Part shown: positions 47,293 to 54,806 of the stretch, piece by piece
Position numbering within the stretch: the stretch's first letter is position 1
Layout: each line of letters opens with the position of its first letter
Origin: Falsirhodobacter flavus
GTDB taxonomy: Bacteria; Pseudomonadota; Alphaproteobacteria; Rhodobacterales; Rhodobacteraceae
Direction of reading: 5' to 3'
NCBI GenBank assembly: GCA_029846755.1
Contig: JARWBI010000005.1
Span: 62,001-126,000, forward strand
DNA length: 64,000 bases
Notes under the pieces: model-generated
The model's database searches: none
What the model saw: the letters and a program-made list of their open reading frames with translations, nothing else
Told to the model about the DNA's origin: nothing
Translations under genes and position numbers: made by a program

Positions 47293-49800
47293 TCAGCCAT
47301 AGGCGCGGGCCAGGGCTTCGAGCAGGTTTTCAACCTCATAGGGTTTGCGGACCACCGGGACGTGGCGCAGCCCCTCGGGCAGGGCAGAGCGTTCGTCATA
47401 GCCGGTGGCGAAGACGAAGGGGATGCCGCGACGGTGCAGTTCCTCGGCCACCGGGACCGAGGTTTCGCGCCCGAGGTTCACGTCCAGCATCGCAAGCTCC
47501 ACCCCCTGTTCGATGATCGCGAGCGCCTGCTCGACGTTGCGCGCCAGCGAAATGCGGGTGAAGCCGGATTCCTGAAGCATCGCCTCCACGTCCATGGCGA
47601 TCAGGAGCTGATCCTCGAGCAGGAGAAGGTGAGCGGTTTCCGGCAGGCGGGTGGTGTCAAGCGTCACGGTCTTCTCCGCGAGAGGGGTGGGGCCGGATTC
47701 GAACCGGACGTGGCGGGCGGGCAGGACGAAATCCGCCTCGACGCCGCCCGGGAGGTAGTCGATCCGGCTGGAGCCGCCAAGATCGAATGGGAGCGAGCGT
47801 TCCAGAAGCAGCGAGCCGAAGCCGGAGCGCGAGGGCGAGACCACCGGCGGGCCGCCGCTTTCGCGCCATGCAAGCTGGCAGTCGCCCGCGGCAGTCGGAC
47901 CCCATGTGATCGAAAGCTGGGCGCCCGCGCGGGAGAGGGCGCCGTATTTGGCGGCGTTGGTCGCCATCTCGTGCAGGACCTGCGCCATGACCGAAAAGCC
48001 GCGGCTGTCCAGCAGCGCCTCGGGGCCGTCCAGATGGAGGCGGGCGCTTCCGGCATAGGGAGAGAGTTCGGCCTGCAGCAGCCCTTGCAGCGAGCCGCCG
48101 CCATCGCCGCGCATCACCTGGTCATGGGCGAAGGATAGCGCCTGGATGCGACCCTTGAGCGCGGAGACGTAGGATTCGAGTGTGCGCCCCTGTTCGACGG
48201 GCTGCCCTATCACCGATTTGATGACGGCGAGGATGTTCTTGACGCGGTGGTTCAGCTCGTCGTTCAGGACGCGCTGGCGCAGATCGGCCTTGGAGCGTTC
48301 CTCGGCCAGCAGCTCGTTGTGCAGCAGGACGATTTCGACGATGGCGGTGCGCAGCGCGTTGGCAGTGCCGATGTCGTCATCCGTCCACGGGGCGCAGCGG
48401 CGGTGGACTTCCTCTTTCCAGATCGCGAAGCTTTTGCGCGGGGTCAGGCGGTCGCCGAGCGGGCCGATGCTATAGGTCTTGTCGGGGTTGCCCGCCCAGT
48501 TCAACGTGTGGACCTGTTCGCGGCGGAAAAACAGCAGCCAGTCGCGGGGAAGCTGCGACAGCGGCAGGGCGAGGACGCCGGCGGCGCGGTCGTGGAACGC
48601 CTCGGCCTGCGGAAAGCTGCGCACGAGGGATTCGCTGGCCCAGACATTGCCGTTGGCCATCTGGGCGATTGATTGGGCAAGGTCGCGCAGATCGCCTTCG
48701 TTCGGGGTGAGGCCTTGGGTCTGAAGCTCGTTCTCCATCAGCACGGCGACGCCGTCTGACTGGATCATCGACATGAAGCCGGCGAGGTTGTCGCGGATCA
48801 TGGCGCCCAGATCCTCCACCTCGGTCAGGCGGGAGAGGCGGTCGAGCTGGGTGCGGATGGCGGCGGCATTGTCCAGCTTGCGCTTGCGCAGGATCGTGCC
48901 AAGGTGGAGTGACAGGAATTCGCCAAACATTTCCGCCGCGACGCGTTCGGCCATCGACAGGATGCGCGGGGCATAGTGGTGGCAGGCGATCAGGCCCCAA
49001 AGCGTGCCATCCACGATGATCGACACCGACATGGAGGCCGAGACGCCCATGTTGCGCAGGTATTCGCAGTGGATGGGCGAGACGGCGCGCAGATGGGCCT
49101 GCGACATGTCCAGCGGGCGGTTGTCCAGCAATTCGGGGACGAGCGGAATGCGGTCGCCCGAGGCGTCGGAGATGAGGCGGATCGTGTTGCGCAGATAGAG
49201 ATCGCGTGCCTGCGCCGGGATGTCGGAGGCCGGGAAATGCTGGCCGAGGAAACTTTCGAGATGGTCGGCCTTTTCCTCGGCCAGCACCTTGCCCGATCCG
49301 TCACGGGCGAATTCGTAGACCATCACGCGGTCGTAGCCGAGCGTGCGGCGCATCAGGCGGGCGACCTCGGGGGCGAGGGTTTCGACGCGGTCGATGCCGG
49401 TGATGCGGTCGATCAGCAGGCGCGTGGTCTGAAGCGGCGCCGTGCCGGAGCGGCGGGCGGGTTCGATTTCGACCAGGACGGCGCTGCCGCTGACATGGAC
49501 GGCGATATCGGCCGCGATGCCTGAGGGGAGCGCCATGTCGAAGATGAGCGCGGGGCGGCGGTCGGATTCGATGATTTCGAGCGCGGAGAGGGCTGCCTCG
49601 CGCAGGGCCGGGCCGATGACGGCGTCGGCGGTATCGCCGTTCGCGATGGGCTGCCCGAGGATTTCGGGGGCATTGGCGGAATGGCGAAGGAGTGTATCGA
49701 GGCTGCTGTCGAAAGCCAGAAGCGCGCCGTGCGGCTGGGTCGCGCCGGGAATGTGGATCGGTTCCTGATCGCAATTGCTGAGCGTGACGGGTTCGGTCAT
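47293..49800 (-). CDS. bphP: bacteriophytochrome HWE-type hybrid histidine kinase
   Basis: 835 residues. The biliverdin-binding Cys is at position 10 (NCDQEPIHIPG). The PAS-GAF-PHY core is complete: PASDIPAQAR and SPIHCEYLRNMGVSASM in GAF, and the PHY tongue TPRKSFAIWKE. The kinase is HWE type: phospho-His in ELNHRVKN (near 517), N-box HEMATNAAKYGALS and WRESGGPP. A C-terminal receiver domain (phospho-Asp in AMLDVNLG near 771) makes it a hybrid. It should sense red/far-red light. The start overlaps the heme oxygenase stop (ATGA), so pigment and apoprotein are made together. No output gene is adjacent. Confidence 0.95.
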   Translation of the reverse strand: MTEPVTLSNCDQEPIHIPGATQPHGALLAFDSSLDTLLRHSANAPEILGQPIANGDTADAVIGPALREAALSALEIIESDRRPALIFDMALPSGIAADIAVHVSGSAVLVEIEPARRSGTAPLQTTRLLIDRITGIDRVETLAPEVARLMRRTLGYDRVMVYEFARDGSGKVLAEEKADHLESFLGQHFPASDIPAQARDLYLRNTIRLISDASGDRIPLVPELLDNRPLDMSQAHLRAVSPIHCEYLRNMGVSASMSVSIIVDGTLWGLIACHHYAPRILSMAERVAAEMFGEFLSLHLGTILRKRKLDNAAAIRTQLDRLSRLTEVEDLGAMIRDNLAGFMSMIQSDGVAVLMENELQTQGLTPNEGDLRDLAQSIAQMANGNVWASESLVRSFPQAEAFHDRAAGVLALPLSQLPRDWLLFFRREQVHTLNWAGNPDKTYSIGPLGDRLTPRKSFAIWKEEVHRRCAPWTDDDIGTANALRTAIVEIVLLHNELLAEERSKADLRQRVLNDELNHRVKNILAVIKSVIGQPVEQGRTLESYVSALKGRIQALSFAHDQVMRGDGGGSLQGLLQAELSPYAGSARLHLDGPEALLDSRGFSVMAQVLHEMATNAAKYGALSRAGAQLSITWGPTAAGDCQLAWRESGGPPVVSPSRSGFGSLLLERSLPFDLGGSSRIDYLPGGVEADFVLPARHVRFESGPTPLAEKTVTLDTTRLPETAHLLLLEDQLLIAMDVEAMLQESGFTRISLARNVEQALAIIEQGVELAMLDVNLGRETSVPVAEELHRRGIPFVFATGYDERSALPEGLRHVPVVRKPYEVENLLEALARAYG

Positions 49801-50294
49801 TCGTCGGCTTTCGTAAAGGCGTTCAGCGCAAGGGCGAAGGTGGCGTTGGCGGCGCGGGCCGCCTCTTGCGCGTCGTAATCGGGGGCGGCGTCGAGCCTTG
49901 CGAGGAAGGCGAGCCAGCCTTGCGGCGTGACGGCGAGGTGCCTTGCGCCGAAGGTTTCGTCATAGCCGAGGCGGGCCGCGCGTTTCCGCAAGATCTGCCC
50001 GCCGAGCGCCGCCCCTTCGAGGACGTAGAGCTGGCCCAGCAGCGCGCTGCCCCGGAGGGTCGGGGCGGGTGCTGGTGCCGGGGCGGGAATGCCGAGATCG
50101 GCCATGTCCAGCGCAACCAGGGGCGTTATGTCGCTGTTGAGAGGTGCGCGGAACGCGTGGATCGCGGCGAGATAGCGCGCGTAGCCTGCGCTGTCGTCGA
50201 AAGCGCCCACGGCGGCATCGAGAGCGGCGTGGGAATGGGCTGTCGCGTCGCGCAACTGCCAGCGTCTGTCGGAGTTGCGCCGCATCGTATTCAT
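49797..50294 (-). CDS. bphO: biliverdin-producing heme oxygenase
   Basis: 165 residues. The proximal heme His is in the N-terminal ATAHSHAALD motif, and the distal helix has LYVLEGAALGGQIL, as in bacterial BphO. It opens heme to biliverdin IX, the chromophore of the phytochrome encoded next. An in-frame ATG at 50285 is the alternative start. No SD precedes either ATG. A promoter (50302-50329) places +1 at or next to the ATG, so the mRNA may be leaderless. Confidence 0.9.
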   Translation of the reverse strand: MNTMRRNSDRRWQLRDATAHSHAALDAAVGAFDDSAGYARYLAAIHAFRAPLNSDITPLVALDMADLGIPAPAPAPAPTLRGSALLGQLYVLEGAALGGQILRKRAARLGYDETFGARHLAVTPQGWLAFLARLDAAPDYDAQEAARAANATFALALNAFTKADE

Positions 50295-50301
50295 CGCGCA
50301 G

Positions 50302-50329
50302 AAATTAGCCGGATCGCGGCGCGGCGCAA
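50302..50329 (-). promoter_or_regulatory. promoter of bphO-bphP
   Basis: On the minus strand TTGCGC (50329-50324), a 16-base spacer and TAATTT (50307-50302). The -10 ends seven bases before the bphO ATG. Confidence 0.5.
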
Positions 50330-50369
50330 GGGTTGCAATGGCGTGGCCGGGCGGTTTTGGTGCGTTATG

Positions 50370-50398
50370 TTGCGAAGGGTCGCACCGGAGTGTATCAG
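50370..50398 (+). promoter_or_regulatory. promoter of fabF-mltG
   Basis: TTGCGA (50370-50375), 17 bases, TATCAG (50393-50398). A GGTGCG/CGCACC inverted repeat surrounds the -35 element and could be an operator. The region is divergent from bphO. Confidence 0.5.
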
Positions 50399-50426
50399 GC
50401 GGCAAAGTCTTGAGAGAGGTATGCCG

Positions 50427-51689
50427 ATGCGTCGGGTCGTCGTTACGGGTCTGGGTATGGTCACTCCGCTGGCATGCGGTGTCGAGGAGACGTGGAAGCG
50501 TCTGCTGGACGGGCAATCGGGGGCGGGGACCATCACGCGGTTCGATCCTTCGGCCGTGGTGACCAAATATGCCTGCGAGATTCCGCGTGGTGACGGGACG
50601 GACGGCACCTTCAACCCCGATGACTGGATGGAGCCGAAGGACCAGCGCAAGGTGGACGATTTCATCGTCTATGGCATGGCGGCTGCGGTGCAGGCGGTCG
50701 AGGATTCGGGCTGGAAGCCGGAATCCGACGAGGATCGCGAGCGCACGGGCGTGATGATCGGCTCGGGGATCGGCGGGTTGTCGTCGATTGCCGACACTGC
50801 GGTTCTGATAAAGGAGAAGGGTGTGAAGCGGGTGTCGCCCTTCTTCATTCCCGGATCGCTCATCAACCTCGTGTCGGGGCAGGTTTCGATCCGTTTCGGC
50901 TTCAAGGGGCCGAACCATGCGGTCGTCACGGCCTGTTCCACCGGGGCGCATGCGATCGGCGATGCGGCGCGGCTGATCGCGTTCGGCGATGCGGATGTGA
51001 TGGTCGCGGGTGGGGCCGAGAGCCCGATCTCGGAAATCGGGATCGCGGGCTTCAACGCGTGCAAGGCGCTGTCGACCAAGCGTGCGGACGAGCCGGAAAA
51101 GGCCTCGCGCCCCTATGACGCGGACCGGGACGGGTTCGTGATGGGCGAAGGTGCAGGCATCGTCGTGCTGGAGGAATACGAGCACGCCAAGGCGCGCGGC
51201 GCGAAGATCTATGCCGAGGTGCTGGGTTACGGGATGTCGGGCGACGCCTATCACATCACAGCGCCGTCCGAGGATGGCGATGGCGGATACCGTGCGATGG
51301 CGGCGGCGCTGAAACGCGCGGGGCTGGAGCCTTCGGCGGTGGATTACATCAACGCGCATGGCACCTCGACCATGGCCGACACGATCGAACTGGGCGCGGT
51401 GGAGCGGCTGATGGGGGACGCGGCGTCCAAGGCGACGATGTCCTCGACGAAGTCGGCCATCGGGCATTTGCTGGGTGCGGCGGGGTCCGTCGAGGCGATC
51501 TTCTGCGTGCTGGCGATCCGCGACCAGATCGCGCCGCCGACGATCAACCTGGACAATCCGGCAGTCGCGCCGAAGCTGGACCTGGCGCCGAACAAGGCGG
51601 TGAAGCGGAAGATCGACATCGCGCTTTCGAACTCCTTTGGGTTTGGCGGCACGAATGCGAGCCTCGTTCTGGGACGGGTTGAGGGCTGA
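50427..51689 (+). CDS. fabF: 3-oxoacyl-ACP synthase II (KAS II)
   Basis: 420 residues, a thiolase-fold condensing enzyme. The active Cys is in VVTACSTGAHAIGDA (near 170), with His in NAHGTSTMAD and SAIGHLLGAAGSVE. FabF elongates acyl-ACP. GAGAGAGG gives better spacing to ATG 50427 than to ATG 50421. The stop shares a base with the mltG start. Confidence 0.97.
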   Translation: MRRVVVTGLGMVTPLACGVEETWKRLLDGQSGAGTITRFDPSAVVTKYACEIPRGDGTDGTFNPDDWMEPKDQRKVDDFIVYGMAAAVQAVEDSGWKPESDEDRERTGVMIGSGIGGLSSIADTAVLIKEKGVKRVSPFFIPGSLINLVSGQVSIRFGFKGPNHAVVTACSTGAHAIGDAARLIAFGDADVMVAGGAESPISEIGIAGFNACKALSTKRADEPEKASRPYDADRDGFVMGEGAGIVVLEEYEHAKARGAKIYAEVLGYGMSGDAYHITAPSEDGDGGYRAMAAALKRAGLEPSAVDYINAHGTSTMADTIELGAVERLMGDAASKATMSSTKSAIGHLLGAAGSVEAIFCVLAIRDQIAPPTINLDNPAVAPKLDLAPNKAVKRKIDIALSNSFGFGGTNASLVLGRVEG

Positions 51690-52867
51690 TGTGGAAATCC
51701 GTCGCCTCGAACGCGCTGACGCTGTTCATCGTGGTGCTGGTGCTTGCGGCGGGCTTGATTGCCTGGGGGCGGCAGAAATTCTATGAGCCGGGGCCGCTGG
51801 CGCAGGCTGTCTGCGTTAGGGTGGACCGCGGCGCCTCGATGCGGGCGGTTTCGGCCGATCTGGCGGAGATGGGGGCGATTTCCAACGCCAGCATCTTTCG
51901 GATCGGGGCGGATTATTCCGACAAGGCGGGGCTGTTGAAATTCGGCGCCTGGCTGGTTCCGGCGGGATCTTCCATGCCGCAGGTGCTGGATGCGATCACG
52001 GCTGGCGGGTCTTCGACCTGCGGGACCGAGGTGAATTTCCAGATCGGGGTGAACCTTGCGCAGATCGTGCTGCGCGATCTGGACCCGGAGACGGGACGGC
52101 TGGTTGAGGTGGCGAAGTTCGACCCCTCGGGCGAGGTTCCTGCGGCCTATACCGATGCGGTGGCTGAAGGGGATCTGCGCTGGCGTGTGACCCTGGCCGA
52201 AGGGGTGACGAGTTGGCAGGTGGTGGACAGTCTGCGGAAGGTCGATTTCCTTGAGGGCGAGATTGCGGGCGTTCCGGCGGAGGGGAGCCTTGCGCCGGAC
52301 AGTTATGCCGTTGAACGGGGGGATGACCGTGAGGCGCTGCTGGATCTGATGGTTCAGCGGCAGGCCTCGATCATGGACGATCTGTGGGCCTCTCGTGCGG
52401 AGGGGCTGCCTTACGAGACGCCTGCGGAGGCGCTGGTGATGGCGTCGATCGTCGAGAAGGAGACCGGGGTGGCCGAGGAGCGTCCGATGGTGGCCAGCGT
52501 CTTTGTGAACCGGCTGCGGCAGGGGATGCGTTTGCAGACCGACCCCACGGTGATCTATGGCGTGACGAACGGCGAGGGCGTGCTGGGGCGCGGTTTGCGG
52601 CAGAGCGAGTTGCGGCGGGCGACGCCCTACAACACCTATGTCATCGATGGCTTGCCGCCGACGCCGATTGCCAATCCGGGGCGGCTGAGCATCGAGGCGA
52701 CACTTCATCCGGCCGAGAGCGATTACGTGTTCTTCGTGGCGGATGGGACGGGCGGGCATGCGTTCGCGCGGACGCTGGATGAGCATAACGCCAATGTTCG
52801 GCGCTGGCGCGAGGTCGAGCGGCAGCAAGGGCAGGTGCCCGAAGGCGGCGTGCAGACGGCGGAATAG
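51689..52867 (+). CDS. mltG: endolytic murein transglycosylase MltG
   Basis: 392 residues. One N-terminal membrane helix (LFIVVLVLAAGLIAWG) is followed by a LysM-like region and the catalytic YceG domain. The active Glu is in MASIVEKETG, with RLQTDPTVIYG and PYNTYVIDGLPPTPI. It cuts nascent glycan strands in the periplasm. It overlaps the fabF stop by one base and is the last gene before the GTA cluster. Confidence 0.95.
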   Translation: MWKSVASNALTLFIVVLVLAAGLIAWGRQKFYEPGPLAQAVCVRVDRGASMRAVSADLAEMGAISNASIFRIGADYSDKAGLLKFGAWLVPAGSSMPQVLDAITAGGSSTCGTEVNFQIGVNLAQIVLRDLDPETGRLVEVAKFDPSGEVPAAYTDAVAEGDLRWRVTLAEGVTSWQVVDSLRKVDFLEGEIAGVPAEGSLAPDSYAVERGDDREALLDLMVQRQASIMDDLWASRAEGLPYETPAEALVMASIVEKETGVAEERPMVASVFVNRLRQGMRLQTDPTVIYGVTNGEGVLGRGLRQSELRRATPYNTYVIDGLPPTPIANPGRLSIEATLHPAESDYVFFVADGTGGHAFARTLDEHNANVRRWREVERQQGQVPEGGVQTAE

Positions 52868-52875
52868 TTGACGGG

Positions 52876-52901
52876 GCGTTAACGCGGCGTTCGCGCAACG
52901 C
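52876..52901 (+). promoter_or_regulatory. inverted-repeat operator candidate upstream of the GTA promoter
   Basis: GCGTTAACGC (52876-52885, a perfect palindrome) is followed one base on by GCGTT-CGCGC-AACGC (52887-52901). Within it GTTA-N7-GTTC (52878-52892) differs at one base from the alphaproteobacterial LexA box GTTC-N7-GTTC, and TTAA (52879-52882) is a CtrA half-site. The actual binding protein is not known. Confidence 0.4.
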
Positions 52902-52912
52902 ATTGATATTGC

Positions 52913-52941
52913 TTGACTTTGCGCGCGGCTGCGTGTAGGGG
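52913..52941 (+). promoter_or_regulatory. candidate promoter of the GTA cluster
   Basis: TTGACT (52913-52918), 17 bases and TAGGGG (52936-52941). The expected +1 near 52948 lies about 100 bases before the g1 ATG. The same TTGACY-N17-TAGGGG layout occurs upstream of the helicase gene. Confidence 0.5.
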
Positions 52942-52966
52942 TTATGGCATGCTAGGAGAAGTGGGC

Positions 52967-53007
52967 GAAGCGGCTCGGGGGTGACCCCGGTGCCGCTTCT
53001 TTCGTTT
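52967..53007 (+). terminator. terminator-like hairpin in the GTA leader
   Basis: GAAGCGGC (52967-52974) pairs with GCCGCTTC (52992-52999), and inside it CGGGG/CCCCG pairs around GTGA (52976-52989). A T-rich TTTCGTTT follows. It sits between the candidate promoter and g1, so it could end transcription about 60 bases after +1 unless bypassed. An AGGAG plus GTG 7-codon frame (52961-52984) ends inside the loop. Confidence 0.55.
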
Positions 53008-53045
53008 CGCTCGTGCGGGGATGGCATGAGAGGCGGGGTGCAGTG

Positions 53046-53369
53046 ATGAAGATGGATTTTCCGTTCGAGGAGGCTTCGCAGGTCGATCTGCTTGCGGAGA
53101 CCGAGGAGCTTTACCGGGAAGTTGCGGGAGAACTGGCGCTTGCGCGGCGGAAGCTGGGCGAGGGGGATCTGGGGGAAGTCGGGAATGCGGTTAAGGCGGT
53201 CAAGGACCTGCGCGCCGCGCTTCAGATGGTGATGGATGAAAGGACACGGGTTGAAAAACTTCGCAAACAGGTTGGAGGAATCGTCGGGGGAGGTGCGCTC
53301 GACCTTGGAGCCGCGCGCGATGAGATCGGGCGCAGGCTGGCTCGCCTCCGCGACGCAGGAGCAGGTTGA
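53046..53369 (+). CDS. GTA g1, small terminase-like protein
   Basis: 107 residues, highly charged and helical, with a coiled-coil-like centre (ETEELYREVAGELALARRKL) and a C-terminal Arg/Asp segment. The position directly before the large terminase and the size match RcGTA g1, which has been assigned as the small terminase. ATG 53052 is an alternative start. It overlaps the g2 frame by at least 50 bases. Confidence 0.8.
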   Translation: MKMDFPFEEASQVDLLAETEELYREVAGELALARRKLGEGDLGEVGNAVKAVKDLRAALQMVMDERTRVEKLRKQVGGIVGGGALDLGAARDEIGRRLARLRDAGAG

Positions 53370-54663
53370 CGAGTTTCTGGGGGGGCTGAGCGAGAATGCG
53401 TTGTTGGCGCTGCCGTGGATGTTCGAGTTCTGGGCGCTGCCACATCAGTTGCCGCCGGACGGGGTCTGGAAAAGCTGGGTCATCATGGGGGGGCGGGGGG
53501 CGGGGAAGACCCGTGCCGGGTCCGAATGGGTGCGGGCCGAGGTCGAGGGCGCGCGGCCGCTGGATGCGGGGCGCTCGCGGCGCGTGGCTTTGGTGGGGGA
53601 GACCTTCGATCAGGTGCGGGAGGTGATGGTGTTTGGGGAGAGCGGGATTCTGGCGTGCTCGCCCCCGGATCGGAAGCCGGAATGGGAGGCGGGGCGGAAG
53701 CGGCTTGTCTGGCCGAACGGGGCGGTGGCGCAGTGTTTTTCGGCGCATGAGCCGGAGGCGTTGCGGGGGCCGCAGTTCGACGCCGCTTGGGTGGATGAAT
53801 TGGCGAAGTGGAAGAAGGGGGAGGAGGTCTGGGACATGCTTCAGTTCGCGCTGCGGCTGGGGGACAATCCGCGGCAGGTGGTGACCACGACGCCGCGGAA
53901 CGTGCCGGCGTTGAAGGGGGTTCTGAAGAACCCATCGACGGTGGTGACCCATGCACCGACGGAGGCGAACAGGGCGTATCTGGCGGCCTCGTTCCTGGAG
54001 GAGGTGCGGGCGCGGTATGAGGGGACGCGGCTGGGGATGCAGGAGTTGGACGGCGTTTTGCTGGACGATGTGGAAGGGGCGATGTGGACGACCGCGATGC
54101 TGGAGGCGGGGCGGCTCGATTCCGTGGGGCGGATGGACCGGGTGGTGGTGGCCGTCGATCCGCCGGTGACGGGGCATGCCGGGTCGGACGAGTGCGGGAT
54201 CGTCGTTGTGGGCTGTGTGATGGACGGATCGCCCACCGGGTGGAAGGCGGTGGTGCTGGAGGATGCGAGTATGTCGGCGGCCTCGCCCGATGCTTGGGCG
54301 CGGGCGGCTTTGGCGGCGATGGCGCGGCATGGGGCGGACCGGCTGGTGGCGGAGGTCAATCAGGGGGGGGATCTGGTGGAGTCGGTCATTCGGTCGATTG
54401 ATCCGCTGGTGCCGTTTCGTGCGGTTCGGGCGGCGAAGGGGAAGGTGGCGCGGGCGGAGCCTGTGGCGGCTTTGTATGAGCAGGGGCGGGTTCGGCATGT
54501 GCGCGGGCTGGCGAAGCTGGAGGACCAGATGTGCCGCATGAGCGTGCGGGGGTATGAGGGGAAGGGATCGCCCGACCGCGTGGATGCGCTGGTCTGGGGG
54601 CTGTGGGATCTGATGATCGATTCGGCGGCGAGTTTTTCGCGGCCCTCGGTGCGGCGGCTTTGA
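53320..54663 (+). CDS. GTA g2, large terminase
   Basis: About 447 residues. The packaging ATPase motor has Walker A GGRGAGKT and Walker B AAWVDELAKW; the C-terminal RNase H-like nuclease begins at VVVAVDPPVTG. It cuts and pumps DNA into the head. The start is placed at ATG 53320 (GGAG nine bases upstream) because homologous terminases begin shortly before the LPWMFEFWALPHQ motif; an upstream in-frame ATG at 53236 would add 28 residues. The Walker A codons contain a very long G-run. Confidence 0.93.
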   Translation: MRSGAGWLASATQEQVDEFLGGLSENALLALPWMFEFWALPHQLPPDGVWKSWVIMGGRGAGKTRAGSEWVRAEVEGARPLDAGRSRRVALVGETFDQVREVMVFGESGILACSPPDRKPEWEAGRKRLVWPNGAVAQCFSAHEPEALRGPQFDAAWVDELAKWKKGEEVWDMLQFALRLGDNPRQVVTTTPRNVPALKGVLKNPSTVVTHAPTEANRAYLAASFLEEVRARYEGTRLGMQELDGVLLDDVEGAMWTTAMLEAGRLDSVGRMDRVVVAVDPPVTGHAGSDECGIVVVGCVMDGSPTGWKAVVLEDASMSAASPDAWARAALAAMARHGADRLVAEVNQGGDLVESVIRSIDPLVPFRAVRAAKGKVARAEPVAALYEQGRVRHVRGLAKLEDQMCRMSVRGYEGKGSPDRVDALVWGLWDLMIDSAASFSRPSVRRL

Positions 54664-54806
54664 CCGCACGGTGGTGTTAAGCGGGATTAACCTTTCTTCG
54701 GTAGGTTGATTTCATCGAAGGACGGCAAGGTCCTGATCTTGGAAATGGTTGGTCGGCATGGCGGGCTTTGGCCCGACTGGTGGCGGCTTGGCTGGTGGAG
54801 GTGCGG

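Noticed and set aside
52879-52893. A full CtrA box (TTAA-N7-TTAA) before the GTA
   Set aside because: The second half reads TTCG, two mismatches. Kept only as a half-site within the operator candidate.
54664-54806. A small gene between GTA g2 and g3
   Set aside because: The frame starting at ATG 54749 is Gly-rich and overlaps the portal gene in another frame; no SD or recognisable protein.
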